This document shows positions 51,432-63,682 of a stretch of 64,000 bases of DNA, piece by piece. Source of the stretch: Orbus hercynius (GTDB lineage: Bacteria; Pseudomonadota; Gammaproteobacteria; Enterobacterales; Orbaceae); contig NZ_RBWY01000002.1 of the NCBI RefSeq assembly GCF_003634275.1, forward strand, positions 248,001 through 312,000. The letters are read 5' to 3'. The stretch's first letter is position 1. Each line of letters starts with the position of its first letter. A program made the translations under genes and the position numbers. Below the pieces are notes generated by a model, which saw only the letters and a list, made by a program, of their open reading frames with translations, searched no databases and had not been told where the DNA came from.

Positions 51432-52292
51432 ATGAGTGAGATAACACAACAAAGTATTGATTTAAAACCGCAAGAGATCACCAAACGTGACGTGACATTT
51501 GCTTGGTTAAGATGGTATTACGCCAATGAAATTCCCCATTCATTTGACCGCTACCTTGCTGCGTCATTGATGTGGGCATTGATTCCAATTTTAAAAAAAT
51601 TGTATAAAGATAAAGCACAGCTTGCCGCGGCGTATCAACGTCATTTGCTATTCTTTAATACTCAGTTAACTTGGGGTGGGGGAACGATTACGGGGATTAT
51701 GTCATCTCTCGAATCGGTAAGAGCGAATGAAATATATGAAAACAAACCAATCAGTATTGATGATAATTTGTTATATAATACTAAAGCAGGTTTAATGGGA
51801 GCATTAGCCGGTATTGGTGATGCGATTGACTCTGGTACAGTCCAGTATATTTTTATTGCGATCGCGTTACCTTGGGCACAACAAGGATCGGCTGCGGGTG
51901 CGTTATTCCCATTCATTGCGTTTGTGCTTTATCAATTAGCGGTTGGTTATTATTTTGCTCAGTTAGGTTTCAAATTAGGGCGAAATGCGGGAGCTGAAGT
52001 TGTCGGCGCGAAAATGCAAATGCTGATTGAAGGTCTATCAATACTTGGTCTTTTCATGATGGGTATTTTGGCTGCAAGCTATATTAAAGTTTCATCTAGT
52101 TTACAATTTGATATCTCTGGCAAGCAATTTGTTATTCAACAATTGCTGGATCAAATTTTACCAGGTGTTTTGCCATTGTTAGTTGTTGCTGGTCTTTATG
52201 TTTATTTCGTGAAAAAAGGTTTAAAAGTAACCAATGCTTTAGTGGGATTAACAGTTATCCTTGCGGTATTAGCGGCAATTGGTGTGTTATAA
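51432..52292 (+). CDS. Mannose-family PTS permease, IID component
   Basis: The 286-residue IID subunit, with the characteristic N-terminal cytoplasmic part containing FFNTQLTWGGGTITGIMSSLE near residues 76-95 and a G-L-M-G-A-L-A-G-I-G-D-A-I motif near 122-134. A long C-terminal hydrophobic region follows. With IIC it forms the translocation channel. It is 52 bp after IIC behind AAGGAAAAG. Confidence 0.94.
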   Translation: MSEITQQSIDLKPQEITKRDVTFAWLRWYYANEIPHSFDRYLAASLMWALIPILKKLYKDKAQLAAAYQRHLLFFNTQLTWGGGTITGIMSSLESVRANEIYENKPISIDDNLLYNTKAGLMGALAGIGDAIDSGTVQYIFIAIALPWAQQGSAAGALFPFIAFVLYQLAVGYYFAQLGFKLGRNAGAEVVGAKMQMLIEGLSILGLFMMGILAASYIKVSSSLQFDISGKQFVIQQLLDQILPGVLPLLVVAGLYVYFVKKGLKVTNALVGLTVILAVLAAIGVL

Positions 52293-52326
52293 GATATTGT
52301 AATTTTAAAAAAATAGGGTTTTTATT

Positions 52327-52821
52327 ATGGGTAAAGTTGTTTTAGCACGAGTTGACAGCCGTTTAATTCACGGTCAGGTTGCAACCAATGTATCAAAATC
52401 AGCAGGTGCTAATGCACTATTTGTGGCAGATGATGTGTCTGCCAACGATGAGTTTACAAAAAACATTATTGTTAGTGCGGGTTCACAAACAGGTCATAAA
52501 ATACGCGTATTAAAAGAAGATGGCGCAGTACGTTATTGGAATGATCGCCAGTATGATGATTTTAATGTGATGTTAATTACTAAAAGCATTGAAGTGATGT
52601 ATAAAATACTTAAAGCAGGTGTACCGGTTGCTGAATTAAATATCGGTGGTATTCCACAGACTCCAGGCACCACTAAAGTCATCAACGAAGTGGCAATTAA
52701 TAAAGAGCAATTAGATCTTTTAGTGGATTTAAAACAAAGCTTAGGCATTGATATTTATTTCCAGGCAACACCTTCATTGAAAAAAGTTTCATTAGATGAA
52801 GCTGTCAAAATGTTTGCTTAA
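52327..52821 (+). CDS. Mannose-family PTS, IIB component
   Basis: A 164-residue cytoplasmic IIB. The phosphorylation site is His15 in LARVDSRLIHGQV, and the later segments NIGGIPQTPGTTKVINEVAI and GIDIYFQATPSLKKVSLDEA are typical. It takes phosphate from IIA and passes it to the incoming sugar. It is separate from IIA (not fused as in E. coli ManX). Confidence 0.95.
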   Translation: MGKVVLARVDSRLIHGQVATNVSKSAGANALFVADDVSANDEFTKNIIVSAGSQTGHKIRVLKEDGAVRYWNDRQYDDFNVMLITKSIEVMYKILKAGVPVAELNIGGIPQTPGTTKVINEVAINKEQLDLLVDLKQSLGIDIYFQATPSLKKVSLDEAVKMFA

Positions 52822-52835
52822 TTGAGGAGTAAGTT

Positions 52836-53282
52836 ATGATCGGTGTATTATTAGTTAGTCACGGCAAAATGGCTGAAGGTATTAAAGATAGCGTTGGGAT
52901 GATTGTTGGTGATATCGGCCAATTTGATACACTGGCACTTATACCGGGTCAAGATATTGCAAATTTAGGGACAGACATTTTAGCAAAAACGAAAGCGCTG
53001 AATTCTGGAGACGGCGTGCTTATTTTTGTTGATCTATTTGGTGCATCGCCTTATAACGCTTCAATGAAATGTTTACCTGAGTGGGATAAGCTTAATATAC
53101 AAACACGTGTTGTCACTGGTATGAGTTTACCAATGGTGATTACTGCGGTTTGCAACCGTGATTTTTCATCTCTTGAAGAGCTTGCACAAGATTCTATTAA
53201 TGCTGGCATTGAAAATATGAAAGATGCGGTAGCTGAGTTACAAGCTGCAAATAGCTCGGCAAGTGATGGGGATGACTACTAG
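52836..53282 (+). CDS. Mannose-family PTS, IIA component
   Basis: A 148-residue cytoplasmic IIA, phosphorylated by HPr on His9 in IGVLLVSHGKMAEG. The middle has VLIFVDLFGASPYNAS, another conserved stretch. It starts 14 bp after IIB behind GAGGAG. The C-terminal end is Asp-rich (SDGDDY), matching the IIC tail (DDDDDY), a curious shared feature. A 12-bp hairpin follows the gene. Confidence 0.94.
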   Translation: MIGVLLVSHGKMAEGIKDSVGMIVGDIGQFDTLALIPGQDIANLGTDILAKTKALNSGDGVLIFVDLFGASPYNASMKCLPEWDKLNIQTRVVTGMSLPMVITAVCNRDFSSLEELAQDSINAGIENMKDAVAELQAANSSASDGDDY

Positions 53283-53292
53283 TTTTCCTTCT

Positions 53293-53325
53293 ATTGGATG
53301 AATAGCGCTAGGTTATTCATCCAAT
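53293..53325 (+). terminator. Hairpin after the PTS IIA gene
   Basis: ATTGGATGAATA and its exact reverse complement form a 12-bp stem around a 9-nt loop, 10 nt after the IIA stop. No T-tract follows, so it is more likely an mRNA stabiliser or partial terminator than a strong terminator. Confidence 0.55.
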
Positions 53326-53457
53326 CACATCAATTTAACGTAATGGGTCTCGATTAGTCGTATGCTGTAAAATAGATAGCATATTGAAGAATTAATTTAT
53401 TTTATTCTAGCTAAGATTTTTCCATATAACATTCGCATTAGATTAGGTATTTTATTA

Positions 53458-54444
53458 ATGGATTCCTTAACTGATCTTATATTACGGTATTGTATTATCT
53501 TCGGCAGACGTTTTTTTGCTAAAGAAAAAATTTCCTTTCTGCGCGTATTTAGCAAAGAAGTGATGCAATTAGGGTATCAATTAGATGCAAAATTAGCTAG
53601 ATTACAACTGACTAAAAGACGACATCAAAATTTCTACAATGGTTATATTGGCGATTTACATAAAGCCGATATCATTATCTGCACACACTATGATACGGGC
53701 GTTAAAAATTTTAATCTAACCAACAAGTACGCATTTAATAGCTATTTTGATAAAAAAAATTATCTAATTAGCTTATTACCGATAATCATTGCATTTCTAA
53801 TTTCAATTGCCTTAAACCTGTTTCTTTTTATTCCCGGTATTCGTGAAGTGGGTTTGATCAGTTTCTCAGGATTACTATCTTTACTAACAACAATAGTCTT
53901 ATTCTATTTTATCGTGCGTTATCACAGCGGTGTACCAAATCAGAAAAATTTTGTGTGCAATAGTTCTAGTTTGATTCTATTGCTTAATGTGATGAGTAAG
54001 CTAGATAAAAAACGTAAAAGAAAAATAGCATTTGTGTTACTTGATGGTGGATGCACTAATTCCTTTGGTTTGAGAATGTTAGAAAGCTACTCAAAAGATA
54101 TTCTTAAAAAAACTATTATCTTTGTTGATAGTATTGGTAATGATGAACAGATCCAGATATTCAAGCCTGATAGTTATACGCCGAATTTACAGGATCAGGA
54201 TATCGAGTTTACGGAAGGGTATATTGATACTCAATTTAAACGTTATCTATTACTTACATCCGGCCATTTAGATAGATTAAAACGAGTCAAAGTCAACTAT
54301 GCTAATTCCAGTAAAGACAATGCATTATCTGCTGAGCGAATTGAGAAGCATACCGAGACGATACTGAACTTATGCTCACGATTAGTTAGCAGTGATGACG
54401 AGTTAGCTGACGATAAAACCAATAAACGCAGTGCCAAAATGTAA
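53458..54444 (+). CDS. Membrane protein resembling a degenerate M28 peptidase
   Basis: A 328-residue protein of unknown function with two predicted membrane helices (about 103-125 and 131-154) inserted in a soluble fold. Three stretches recall M28 zinc aminopeptidases: ADIIICTHYDTGV (His77, Asp79), CNSSSLILLLNVMSKL (167-182, like the DN...G motif), and RKIAFVLLDGGCTNSFGL (188-204, like the FVLFDGEE motif). The usual ligand Asp is Asn168 and the EE pair is missing, so it is probably not catalytic. It lies within the PTS region after a hairpin and before the dehydrogenase. Assignment is tentative. Confidence 0.6.
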   Translation: MDSLTDLILRYCIIFGRRFFAKEKISFLRVFSKEVMQLGYQLDAKLARLQLTKRRHQNFYNGYIGDLHKADIIICTHYDTGVKNFNLTNKYAFNSYFDKKNYLISLLPIIIAFLISIALNLFLFIPGIREVGLISFSGLLSLLTTIVLFYFIVRYHSGVPNQKNFVCNSSSLILLLNVMSKLDKKRKRKIAFVLLDGGCTNSFGLRMLESYSKDILKKTIIFVDSIGNDEQIQIFKPDSYTPNLQDQDIEFTEGYIDTQFKRYLLLTSGHLDRLKRVKVNYANSSKDNALSAERIEKHTETILNLCSRLVSSDDELADDKTNKRSAKM

Positions 54445-54524
54445 TTATTCAGTGATTTGATGGATTTAAACGCCTAAGTTTAAGTCTGAATTGTATAACG
54501 AAAGATATTGCTATAGGACGACAT

Positions 54525-55619
54525 ATGTTAAAAATACAAACACCAAAAAATTATTTACAAGCGTCGGATATTTTATCTCAAGTCGGTAATTATGTTGCTG
54601 AATGTGGTCAAGATGCTTTTATTATTGCTGGAGAGAAAGCTTGGCAACAAACGGGGGCTGTGATTGAAAAATCGCTACAAGCTGCGAATGTAAAATTTAC
54701 CGTTAAACTCATTTCATATAAATGTAATTTAGAAAAACTCACCGCGGTCGCTGATGAAGTTAATGCCCAAAAATCATCAGTAGTTATTGGCGTGGGTGGC
54801 GGCACGATTATGGATTGCAGTAAAGTGGTTGCCGAGCTTGCAGGTCCTTTACCGGTTATTCAAGTTCCAACGATTGCGGCGACTTGTGCAGCGTGGTCAC
54901 CATTTAGTGTGTTATATGATGATAAAGGTGCACATGTAAAAAGTTTTCCATTATCGCGTTATCCTGAATGGATTTTAGTGGACCCTAAAGTCATTGTTAA
55001 AGCGCCAGTTCGTTTTTTAAAAGCAGGTATTATTGATGCAGCAGCAAAATGGTATGAGTTTTCACCATATTTAAAAACAAGCGATGACGTTAATTTATTA
55101 CTTCAGCTGCAAGTGGCGAAATTAACGTATGATATTTTAGTTGAGCACAGTGATCAGGCAATTGAGGATTATAAAGCAGGCCAAGTAACCAAATCACTCA
55201 GCCATACCATTGATGCGACTATTGCGTTAGCGGGACTTGCCAATAGCGTGAGAGATAGTGCGCAAAGAACGGGGATTGCTCATGCGATTCACGATAGCTT
55301 AACGCATATTCCTGATGTACTAAAATGGGTTCATGGTGAAAAAGTCGGTTATGGTCTGGCAATTCAAGCTATTTTAGAATACCCAAATCCACAAGATCGA
55401 TTACCGTTACTTAATTGGTTAGCGCGTTTAGATATGCCATTGACACCAGCACAATTATCATCAGCTATATCAGATGAAACACTAGTTGAAATTGCCAATC
55501 GCACTAAAATTAAGCCGAACTCATATAAAATGATGCCGTTTGACATTAGTGCTGAATCTATTTTAAACGCATTAAGAGAAAGTCAATCGTTAATCGATTT
55601 CATAAACAAAAATCAATAG
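54525..55619 (+). CDS. Iron-containing-alcohol-dehydrogenase-family enzyme, HcxA-like
   Basis: A 364-residue dehydrogenase. NAD-binding VIGVGGGTIMDCSK is near residues 87-100. The stretch VPTIAATCAAWSPFSVLY near 116-133 is almost the same as in E. coli HcxA (YbdH), a hydroxycarboxylate dehydrogenase. Predicted metal ligands are the Asp in AGIIDAAAKW near 171, and His residues in IAHAIHDSLTH near 248-251 and VHGEKVGYG near 267. It starts behind AGGA and ends the PTS region. Its likely role is interconversion of a 2-keto and 2-hydroxy acid; the substrate is inferred. Confidence 0.85.
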   Translation: MLKIQTPKNYLQASDILSQVGNYVAECGQDAFIIAGEKAWQQTGAVIEKSLQAANVKFTVKLISYKCNLEKLTAVADEVNAQKSSVVIGVGGGTIMDCSKVVAELAGPLPVIQVPTIAATCAAWSPFSVLYDDKGAHVKSFPLSRYPEWILVDPKVIVKAPVRFLKAGIIDAAAKWYEFSPYLKTSDDVNLLLQLQVAKLTYDILVEHSDQAIEDYKAGQVTKSLSHTIDATIALAGLANSVRDSAQRTGIAHAIHDSLTHIPDVLKWVHGEKVGYGLAIQAILEYPNPQDRLPLLNWLARLDMPLTPAQLSSAISDETLVEIANRTKIKPNSYKMMPFDISAESILNALRESQSLIDFINKNQ

Positions 55620-55765
55620 TTTCTATTTTACTTCCTTATTAATTTAGCCTAGCAATTAGCGCACTAGATTAATAAGGTAAGCTAATGTGCGGTTTTATTA
55701 GTATTTGCTGAAGGTTTATAGATTGATTGAAGGGAAACAGTCTTAAGAATTTACATGATTAAAAC

Positions 55766-55857
55766 TTGCATCACTCGATAATTTCAGTATAATAACCAGA
55801 CTTTGCCGATTAAGGTGAAGATTATTTTTGATATAATTTAGATTATATCGCTACAAT
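55766..55857 (+). promoter_or_regulatory. Candidate promoters of the S10 operon
   Basis: Two candidate pairs are visible: TTGCAT (55766) with TATAAT (55788-55793), 16 bp apart; and TTGATA (55828) with TACAAT (55852-55857), 18 bp apart. The second is nearer the operon and leaves a leader of about 105 nt. Confidence 0.55.
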
Positions 55858-55894
55858 ACTCCCGATTTGGGGGTTACGTAAAAGAACGGATTAC

Positions 55895-55928
55895 ACTCTC
55901 CTGTCAATCGAAACAGGATATGAGGAGT
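55895..55928 (+). promoter_or_regulatory. Structured leader of the S10 operon
   Basis: In the leader, CCTGT and ACAGG form a stem with an 8-nt loop (55900-55917), enclosed by ACTC (55895-55898) with GAGT (55925-55928). In E. coli ribosomal protein L4 represses this operon through a structured S10 leader. A similar role here is inference from position only. Confidence 0.4.
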
Positions 55929-55954
55929 AGTCTTTTGTTATAACTTTTTTATAA

Positions 55955-56281
<327 letters not shown>

Positions 56282-56315
56282 GGCCTAGATTGGTAAAGAT
56301 TGAGAGGTTGAAACA

Positions 56316-56942
56316 ATGATTGGTTTAGTCGGTCGAAAAGTGGGAATGACACGAATCTTCACAGAAGATGGTGTTTCTATCCCTGTAACCGTAGTTGAAG
56401 TTGAAGCAAACCGCGTTACTCAAGTTAAAACACTTGAAAATGATGGTTATCAAGCTGTTCAGGTTACCACAGGTAGCAAAAAAGCTAGCCGTGTAAACAA
56501 ACCTGATGCAGGTCATTTTGCTAAGGCTGGTGTTGAAGCTGGTCGTGGTCTATGGGAATTTCGTTTTGAAGAAGGCGAATTTGCGGTAGGTCAAAGTATT
56601 AATGTCGATATATTTACTGACGTTAAAAAAGTGGATGTTACTGGTACATCAAAAGGTAAAGGATTTGCTGGCGTTACTAAGCGTTGGAATTTCCGTACTC
56701 AAGATGCTACACATGGTAACTCTTTGGCACACCGTGGTCATGGCTCTATTGGTCAAAATCAAACCCCGGGTAAAGTGTTCAAAGGTCGTAAAATGGCAGG
56801 TCACTTAGGTAATGAACGTGTAACTGTTCAAAACCTTGATATTGTTCGCGTAGATTCAGAACGTAACCTTATTTTAATTAAGGGTGCAGTACCTGGCGCA
56901 ATCAATAGTGACGTTATTGTTAAACCAGCGATTAAAGCTTAA
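56316..56942 (+). CDS. rplC: 50S ribosomal protein L3
   Basis: A 208-residue L3 beginning [19 protein letters not shown]. The extended loop region around [20 protein letters not shown] reaches toward the peptidyl transferase centre and contains the conserved Gln (in GQNQTPG) that is methylated by PrmB in E. coli. A GAGAGG ribosome-binding site lies upstream. Confidence 0.99.
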   Translation: MIGLVGRKVGMTRIFTEDGVSIPVTVVEVEANRVTQVKTLENDGYQAVQVTTGSKKASRVNKPDAGHFAKAGVEAGRGLWEFRFEEGEFAVGQSINVDIFTDVKKVDVTGTSKGKGFAGVTKRWNFRTQDATHGNSLAHRGHGSIGQNQTPGKVFKGRKMAGHLGNERVTVQNLDIVRVDSERNLILIKGAVPGAINSDVIVKPAIKA

Positions 56943-56958
56943 CGTCGAGGAGAGTGAA

Positions 56959-57576
56959 ATGGAATTAGTAGTTAAAGACGCGCAAGCGATCTCTGTTTCT
57001 GAAACTACCTTCGGACGTGATTTTAATGAAGCATTAGTTCACCAAGTTGTTGTTGCATATGCATCAGGAGCTCGCCAAGGAACTCGTGGTCAAAAAACTC
57101 GTGCTGAAGTTGCTGGTTCAGGCAAAAAACCATGGCGTCAAAAAGGTACTGGTCGCGCTCGTGCAGGTTCTGTTAAGAGCCCAATCTGGCGTAGTGGTGG
57201 TGTTACATTTGCTGCTAAAAATCAGGATCATAGCCAAAAAGTTAACCGTAAAATGTATCGTGGAGCATTAAAGAGTATTTTCTCTGAATTAGTGCGTCAA
57301 GAACGTTTAGTGGTTGTTGAAAAGTTCACTGTAGAAGCACCTAAGACTAAGTTATTAACTCAGAAATTAAAAGATATGGATCTTAACGATGTATTGATTA
57401 TTACTTCTGAAGTTGATGAAAACCTATTCTTAGCTTCACGTAATATCTATAAAGTCGATGTGCGTGATGTTGCGGGTATTGATCCAGTTAGTTTAATTGC
57501 GTTTGACAAAGTTGTGATGACTGTTGATGCAGTGAAACAAGTTGAGGCAATGTTAGCAGAGGAGAAAGTAGCATGA
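56959..57576 (+). CDS. rplD: 50S ribosomal protein L4
   Basis: L4 is a 23S rRNA-binding protein lining the exit tunnel and, in E. coli, the feedback repressor of this operon. The ATG at 56959, behind GAGGAGAG, gives 205 residues starting [15 protein letters not shown]; an in-frame start inside rplC is rejected. The tunnel loop [17 protein letters not shown] is near residues 60-76. Its stop overlaps the rplW start by 4 nt. Confidence 0.98.
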   Translation: MELVVKDAQAISVSETTFGRDFNEALVHQVVVAYASGARQGTRGQKTRAEVAGSGKKPWRQKGTGRARAGSVKSPIWRSGGVTFAAKNQDHSQKVNRKMYRGALKSIFSELVRQERLVVVEKFTVEAPKTKLLTQKLKDMDLNDVLIITSEVDENLFLASRNIYKVDVRDVAGIDPVSLIAFDKVVMTVDAVKQVEAMLAEEKVA

Positions 57577-57875
57577 TTCGTGAAGAGCGTCTACTAAAAG
57601 TCCTGCGCGCACCACATGTTTCTGAAAAAGCATCTCTTTCAATGGAAAAAGCAAATACGTTAGTATTAAAAGTTGCTAAAGATGCTACTAAGAAAGAGAT
57701 CAAAGCCGCAGTTGAACAACTATTTGAAGTTAAGGTAAATGATGTTAATACGCTTATCGTAAAAGGTAAAGTGAAACGTCGTGGTCAACAAATCGGTCGT
57801 CGTAGCGACTGGAAAAAAGCTTACGTCACTTTAGCGGAAGGTCAGAACTTAGACCTTGCGGGCGTCGCTGAGTAA
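57573..57875 (+). CDS. rplW: 50S ribosomal protein L23
   Basis: A 100-residue L23 with [20 protein letters not shown] near residue 15 and the basic loop [18 protein letters not shown] near residues 67-84. L23 sits at the tunnel exit and docks trigger factor and SRP. It overlaps rplD by 4 nt. Confidence 0.98.
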   Translation: MIREERLLKVLRAPHVSEKASLSMEKANTLVLKVAKDATKKEIKAAVEQLFEVKVNDVNTLIVKGKVKRRGQQIGRRSDWKKAYVTLAEGQNLDLAGVAE

Positions 57876-59015
<1,140 letters not shown>

Positions 59016-59019
59016 GTAG

Positions 59020-59361
<342 letters not shown>

Positions 59362-59376
59362 GTCTGGAGAATAGCA

Positions 59377-60081
59377 ATGGGTCAAAAAGTAAATCCAAAT
59401 GGTATCCGATTAGGTATTGTCAAACCTTGGACATCTACCTGGTATGCAGATACAAAAGAATTCGCTGATAATTTAGATGGCGATTTTAAAGTGCGTAATT
59501 TCTTGAATAAAGAGTTAGCACAAGCGTCAATCTCGAAAATTGTGATCGAACGTCCAGCTAAAAGCATTCGTGTGACTATTCATACGGCTCGTCCTGGTAT
59601 CGTGATCGGTAAGAAAGGTGAAGACGTTGAAAAATTACGTAATGCCGTAGCAAATATTGCAGGCGTTCCTGCGCAAATCAATATTGCTGAAGTTCGTAAG
59701 CCTGAGCTTGATGCAAAATTAGTTGCTGACAGTATCACTGCACAATTAGAGCGTCGTGTGATGTTCCGTCGTGCAATGAAACGTGCAGTACAAAATGCAA
59801 TGAAAGCTGGCGCTAAAGGTATCAAAGTTGAAGTCAGTGGTCGTTTAGGTGGAGCTGAAATCGCTCGTTCTGAATGGTATCGTGAAGGCCGTGTGCCATT
59901 ACATACATTACGTGCTGATATCGACTATGGGTTATCTGAAGCACTAACAACTTATGGTATTATTGGTGTTAAAGTGTGGATCTTCAAAGGTGAGATCCTT
60001 GGTGGTATGGCTGCCGTTGCAGAAGCAGAAAATAAACCTGCGGCTCAACCGAAAAAGCAGCGTAAAGGCCGGAAACAATAA
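59377..60081 (+). CDS. rpsC: 30S ribosomal protein S3
   Basis: A 234-residue S3. The KH domain carries [14 protein letters not shown] near residues 70-83, and the C-terminal half contains [22 protein letters not shown]. The protein sits at the mRNA entry channel. The C-terminal tail is Lys/Arg-rich (KKQRKGRKQ). Confidence 0.99.
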   Translation: MGQKVNPNGIRLGIVKPWTSTWYADTKEFADNLDGDFKVRNFLNKELAQASISKIVIERPAKSIRVTIHTARPGIVIGKKGEDVEKLRNAVANIAGVPAQINIAEVRKPELDAKLVADSITAQLERRVMFRRAMKRAVQNAMKAGAKGIKVEVSGRLGGAEIARSEWYREGRVPLHTLRADIDYGLSEALTTYGIIGVKVWIFKGEILGGMAAVAEAENKPAAQPKKQRKGRKQ

Positions 60082-60695
<614 letters not shown>

Positions 60696-60696
<1 letters not shown>

Positions 60697-60950
60697 TGAC
60701 TGATAATATTCGTACTCAGCAAGGTCGTGTGATTAGTGACAAAATGGATAAATCTATTACAGTTGCTATTGAACGTAAAGTGAAACACCCTTTATATGGT
60801 AAATTCATTAAGCGTACGACTAAATTGCATGTACATGATGAAAATAACGAGTGTGGTATTGGTGATACTGTTGAAATTAAAGAGTGTCGTCCTTTATCTA
60901 AGACTAAGTCTTGGACTTTAGTTCGAATCGTTGAAAAGGCAGTTGTTTAA
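60696..60950 (+). CDS. rpsQ: 30S ribosomal protein S17
   Basis: An 84-residue S17 with the OB fold: [21 protein letters not shown] near residue 8 and [21 protein letters not shown] near the C-terminus. It is the last gene of the S10 operon; a hairpin follows 30 nt later. Confidence 0.98.
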
Positions 60951-60976
60951 TCTTTTTGATTAAAAATTGTACATAA

Positions 60977-61519
<543 letters not shown>

Positions 61520-61529
61520 GGAGCGGGTA

Positions 61530-61844
61530 ATGGCAGCGAAAATCCGTCGAGAAGATGAAGTTATCGTGTTAACTGGTAAAGATAAAGGTAAACGCGGTAA
61601 AGTTAAAAGTGTTTTGTCTACAGGCAAAGTGATTGTTGAAGGTATTAATTTGGTGCGAAAACATCAAAAACCAGTACCAGCATTAAATCAAGAGGGTGGG
61701 ATTGTTGAACAAGAAGCAGCTATTAATGTTTCTAATGTTGCAATTTACAACTCTGCTACAGGCAAAGCTGATCGCGTAGGCTTCCGTTTTGAAGATGGCA
61801 AAAAAGTCCGCTTCTACAAGTCTACTAATGAAACAATTAAGTAA
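61530..61844 (+). CDS. rplX: 50S ribosomal protein L24
   Basis: A 104-residue L24 with the KOW motif [19 protein letters not shown] near residues 12-30. It is an assembly initiator for the 50S subunit. It lies 10 bp after rplN. Confidence 0.98.
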   Translation: MAAKIRREDEVIVLTGKDKGKRGKVKSVLSTGKVIVEGINLVRKHQKPVPALNQEGGIVEQEAAINVSNVAIYNSATGKADRVGFRFEDGKKVRFYKSTNETIK

Positions 61845-61857
61845 TTTGGAGTGTACG

Positions 61858-62397
61858 ATGGCGAAACTGCATGATTACTACAATGCACAGGTAGTAAATA
61901 AACTGCAAGAACAGTTTGGCTACAAATCTGTCATGCAAGTCCCTCGGATCGAAAAGATCACCTTGAATATGGGTGTGGGTGAGGCTATTACTGATAAGAA
62001 ATTATTAGATAATGCTGTAGCAGATTTAGCTGCTATCAGTGGTCAAAAACCACTAGTCACTAAAGCACGCAAATCAGTTGCTGGTTTTAAAATCCGTCAA
62101 GGGTATCCTATTGGTTGTAAAGTAACTTTACGTGGCGAACGTATGTGGGAGTTCTTTGAACGTCTTGTATATATAGCACTACCACGTACTCGAGATTTTC
62201 GTGGTTTAAGCGCAAAATCTTTTGATGGTCGTGGTAACTATAGTATGGGTGTTCGTGAGCAGATCGTTTTCCCTGAAATTGACTATGATAAAGTCGATCG
62301 TGTTCGTGGTCTAGATATTACTATCACGACTACTGCACAATCAGATGATGAAGGCCGCGCGTTGTTGTCTGCCTTTAACTTTCCATTTCGCAAGTAA
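61858..62397 (+). CDS. rplE: 50S ribosomal protein L5
   Basis: A 179-residue L5, which binds 5S rRNA. The ATG at 61858, behind GGAG, gives [17 protein letters not shown]; the open frame upstream lies inside rplX and is rejected. The first codons are extremely similar to E. coli rplE at nucleotide level, and this is the region where S8 binds to repress the spc operon in E. coli. Confidence 0.98.
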   Translation: MAKLHDYYNAQVVNKLQEQFGYKSVMQVPRIEKITLNMGVGEAITDKKLLDNAVADLAAISGQKPLVTKARKSVAGFKIRQGYPIGCKVTLRGERMWEFFERLVYIALPRTRDFRGLSAKSFDGRGNYSMGVREQIVFPEIDYDKVDRVRGLDITITTTAQSDDEGRALLSAFNFPFRK

Positions 62398-62412
62398 GGG
62401 TAGGGTAAACTA

Positions 62413-62718
62413 ATGGCTAAACAATCAATGATTGAGCGTGATAAAAAACGCGTAAAGCTAGCAAATAGATACTTTGCAAAGCGTCAAGAATTAAAGGCGA
62501 TCATCTCTGATGTGAATGCAACAGATGAAGATCGTTGGAATGCAGTGCTTAAATTGCAAACGCTTCCTCGAGATTCTAGTCCATCTCGTCAACGTAACCG
62601 TTGTCGTCAAACGGGCCGTCCTCATGGCGTCCTTCGTAAGTTTGGTCTAAGCCGTATTAAGATTAGGGAAACTGCTATGCGCGGTGAAATTCCTGGTCTT
62701 AAAAAGGCAAGTTGGTAA
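62413..62718 (+). CDS. rpsN: 30S ribosomal protein S14
   Basis: A 101-residue S14 of the zinc-free, long type ([20 protein letters not shown]), ending with [20 protein letters not shown] and [11 protein letters not shown]. Only one cysteine is present, so no zinc ribbon is formed. Confidence 0.98.
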   Translation: MAKQSMIERDKKRVKLANRYFAKRQELKAIISDVNATDEDRWNAVLKLQTLPRDSSPSRQRNRCRQTGRPHGVLRKFGLSRIKIRETAMRGEIPGLKKASW

Positions 62719-62735
62719 TCAGAGGAGTGTTATAG

Positions 62736-63128
<393 letters not shown>

Positions 63129-63139
63129 GGGAGAAAAAA

Positions 63140-63673
63140 ATGTCTCGTGTTGCTAAAGCACCTGTCGTTATTCCTGCTGGCGTAGAGGTAAAACTCAACG
63201 GTCAGGAAATTACGATTAAAGGTAAAAATGGCGAGTTATCTCGTTCAATTAATAATGCTGTTGTTCTTAACCAAGAAGATGGCGCAATTAAATTTGCTCC
63301 ACGTGAAGGCGCTGCTAATGCTTGGGCACAAGCAGGAACCGCAAGAGCATTGGTTAACTCAATGGTGATAGGTGTTACTGCCGGATTCACTAAAAAACTT
63401 CAGCTAGTTGGTGTGGGTTATCGTGCACAACTTAAAGGTAATGCAATTGGTTTATCACTTGGATTTTCTCATCCAATTGAGCATCAATTACCTGCAGGTG
63501 TGACCGCTGAGTGTCCTTCTCAAACTGAAATCATCCTGAAAAGTGCTGATAAACAGTTAATTGGACAAGTTGCAGCAGATATCCGTGCTTATCGTCGTCC
63601 TGAGCCTTATAAAGGTAAAGGTGTTCGTTACGCCGATGAAATCGTGCGTACTAAAGAAGCTAAGAAGAAGTAA
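63140..63673 (+). CDS. rplF: 50S ribosomal protein L6
   Basis: A 177-residue L6 with two similar domains ([19 protein letters not shown]) and the signature C-terminal [17 protein letters not shown]. It lies near the GTPase centre of the 50S subunit. Confidence 0.99.
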   Translation: MSRVAKAPVVIPAGVEVKLNGQEITIKGKNGELSRSINNAVVLNQEDGAIKFAPREGAANAWAQAGTARALVNSMVIGVTAGFTKKLQLVGVGYRAQLKGNAIGLSLGFSHPIEHQLPAGVTAECPSQTEIILKSADKQLIGQVAADIRAYRRPEPYKGKGVRYADEIVRTKEAKKK

Positions 63674-63682
63674 GGTAACACT

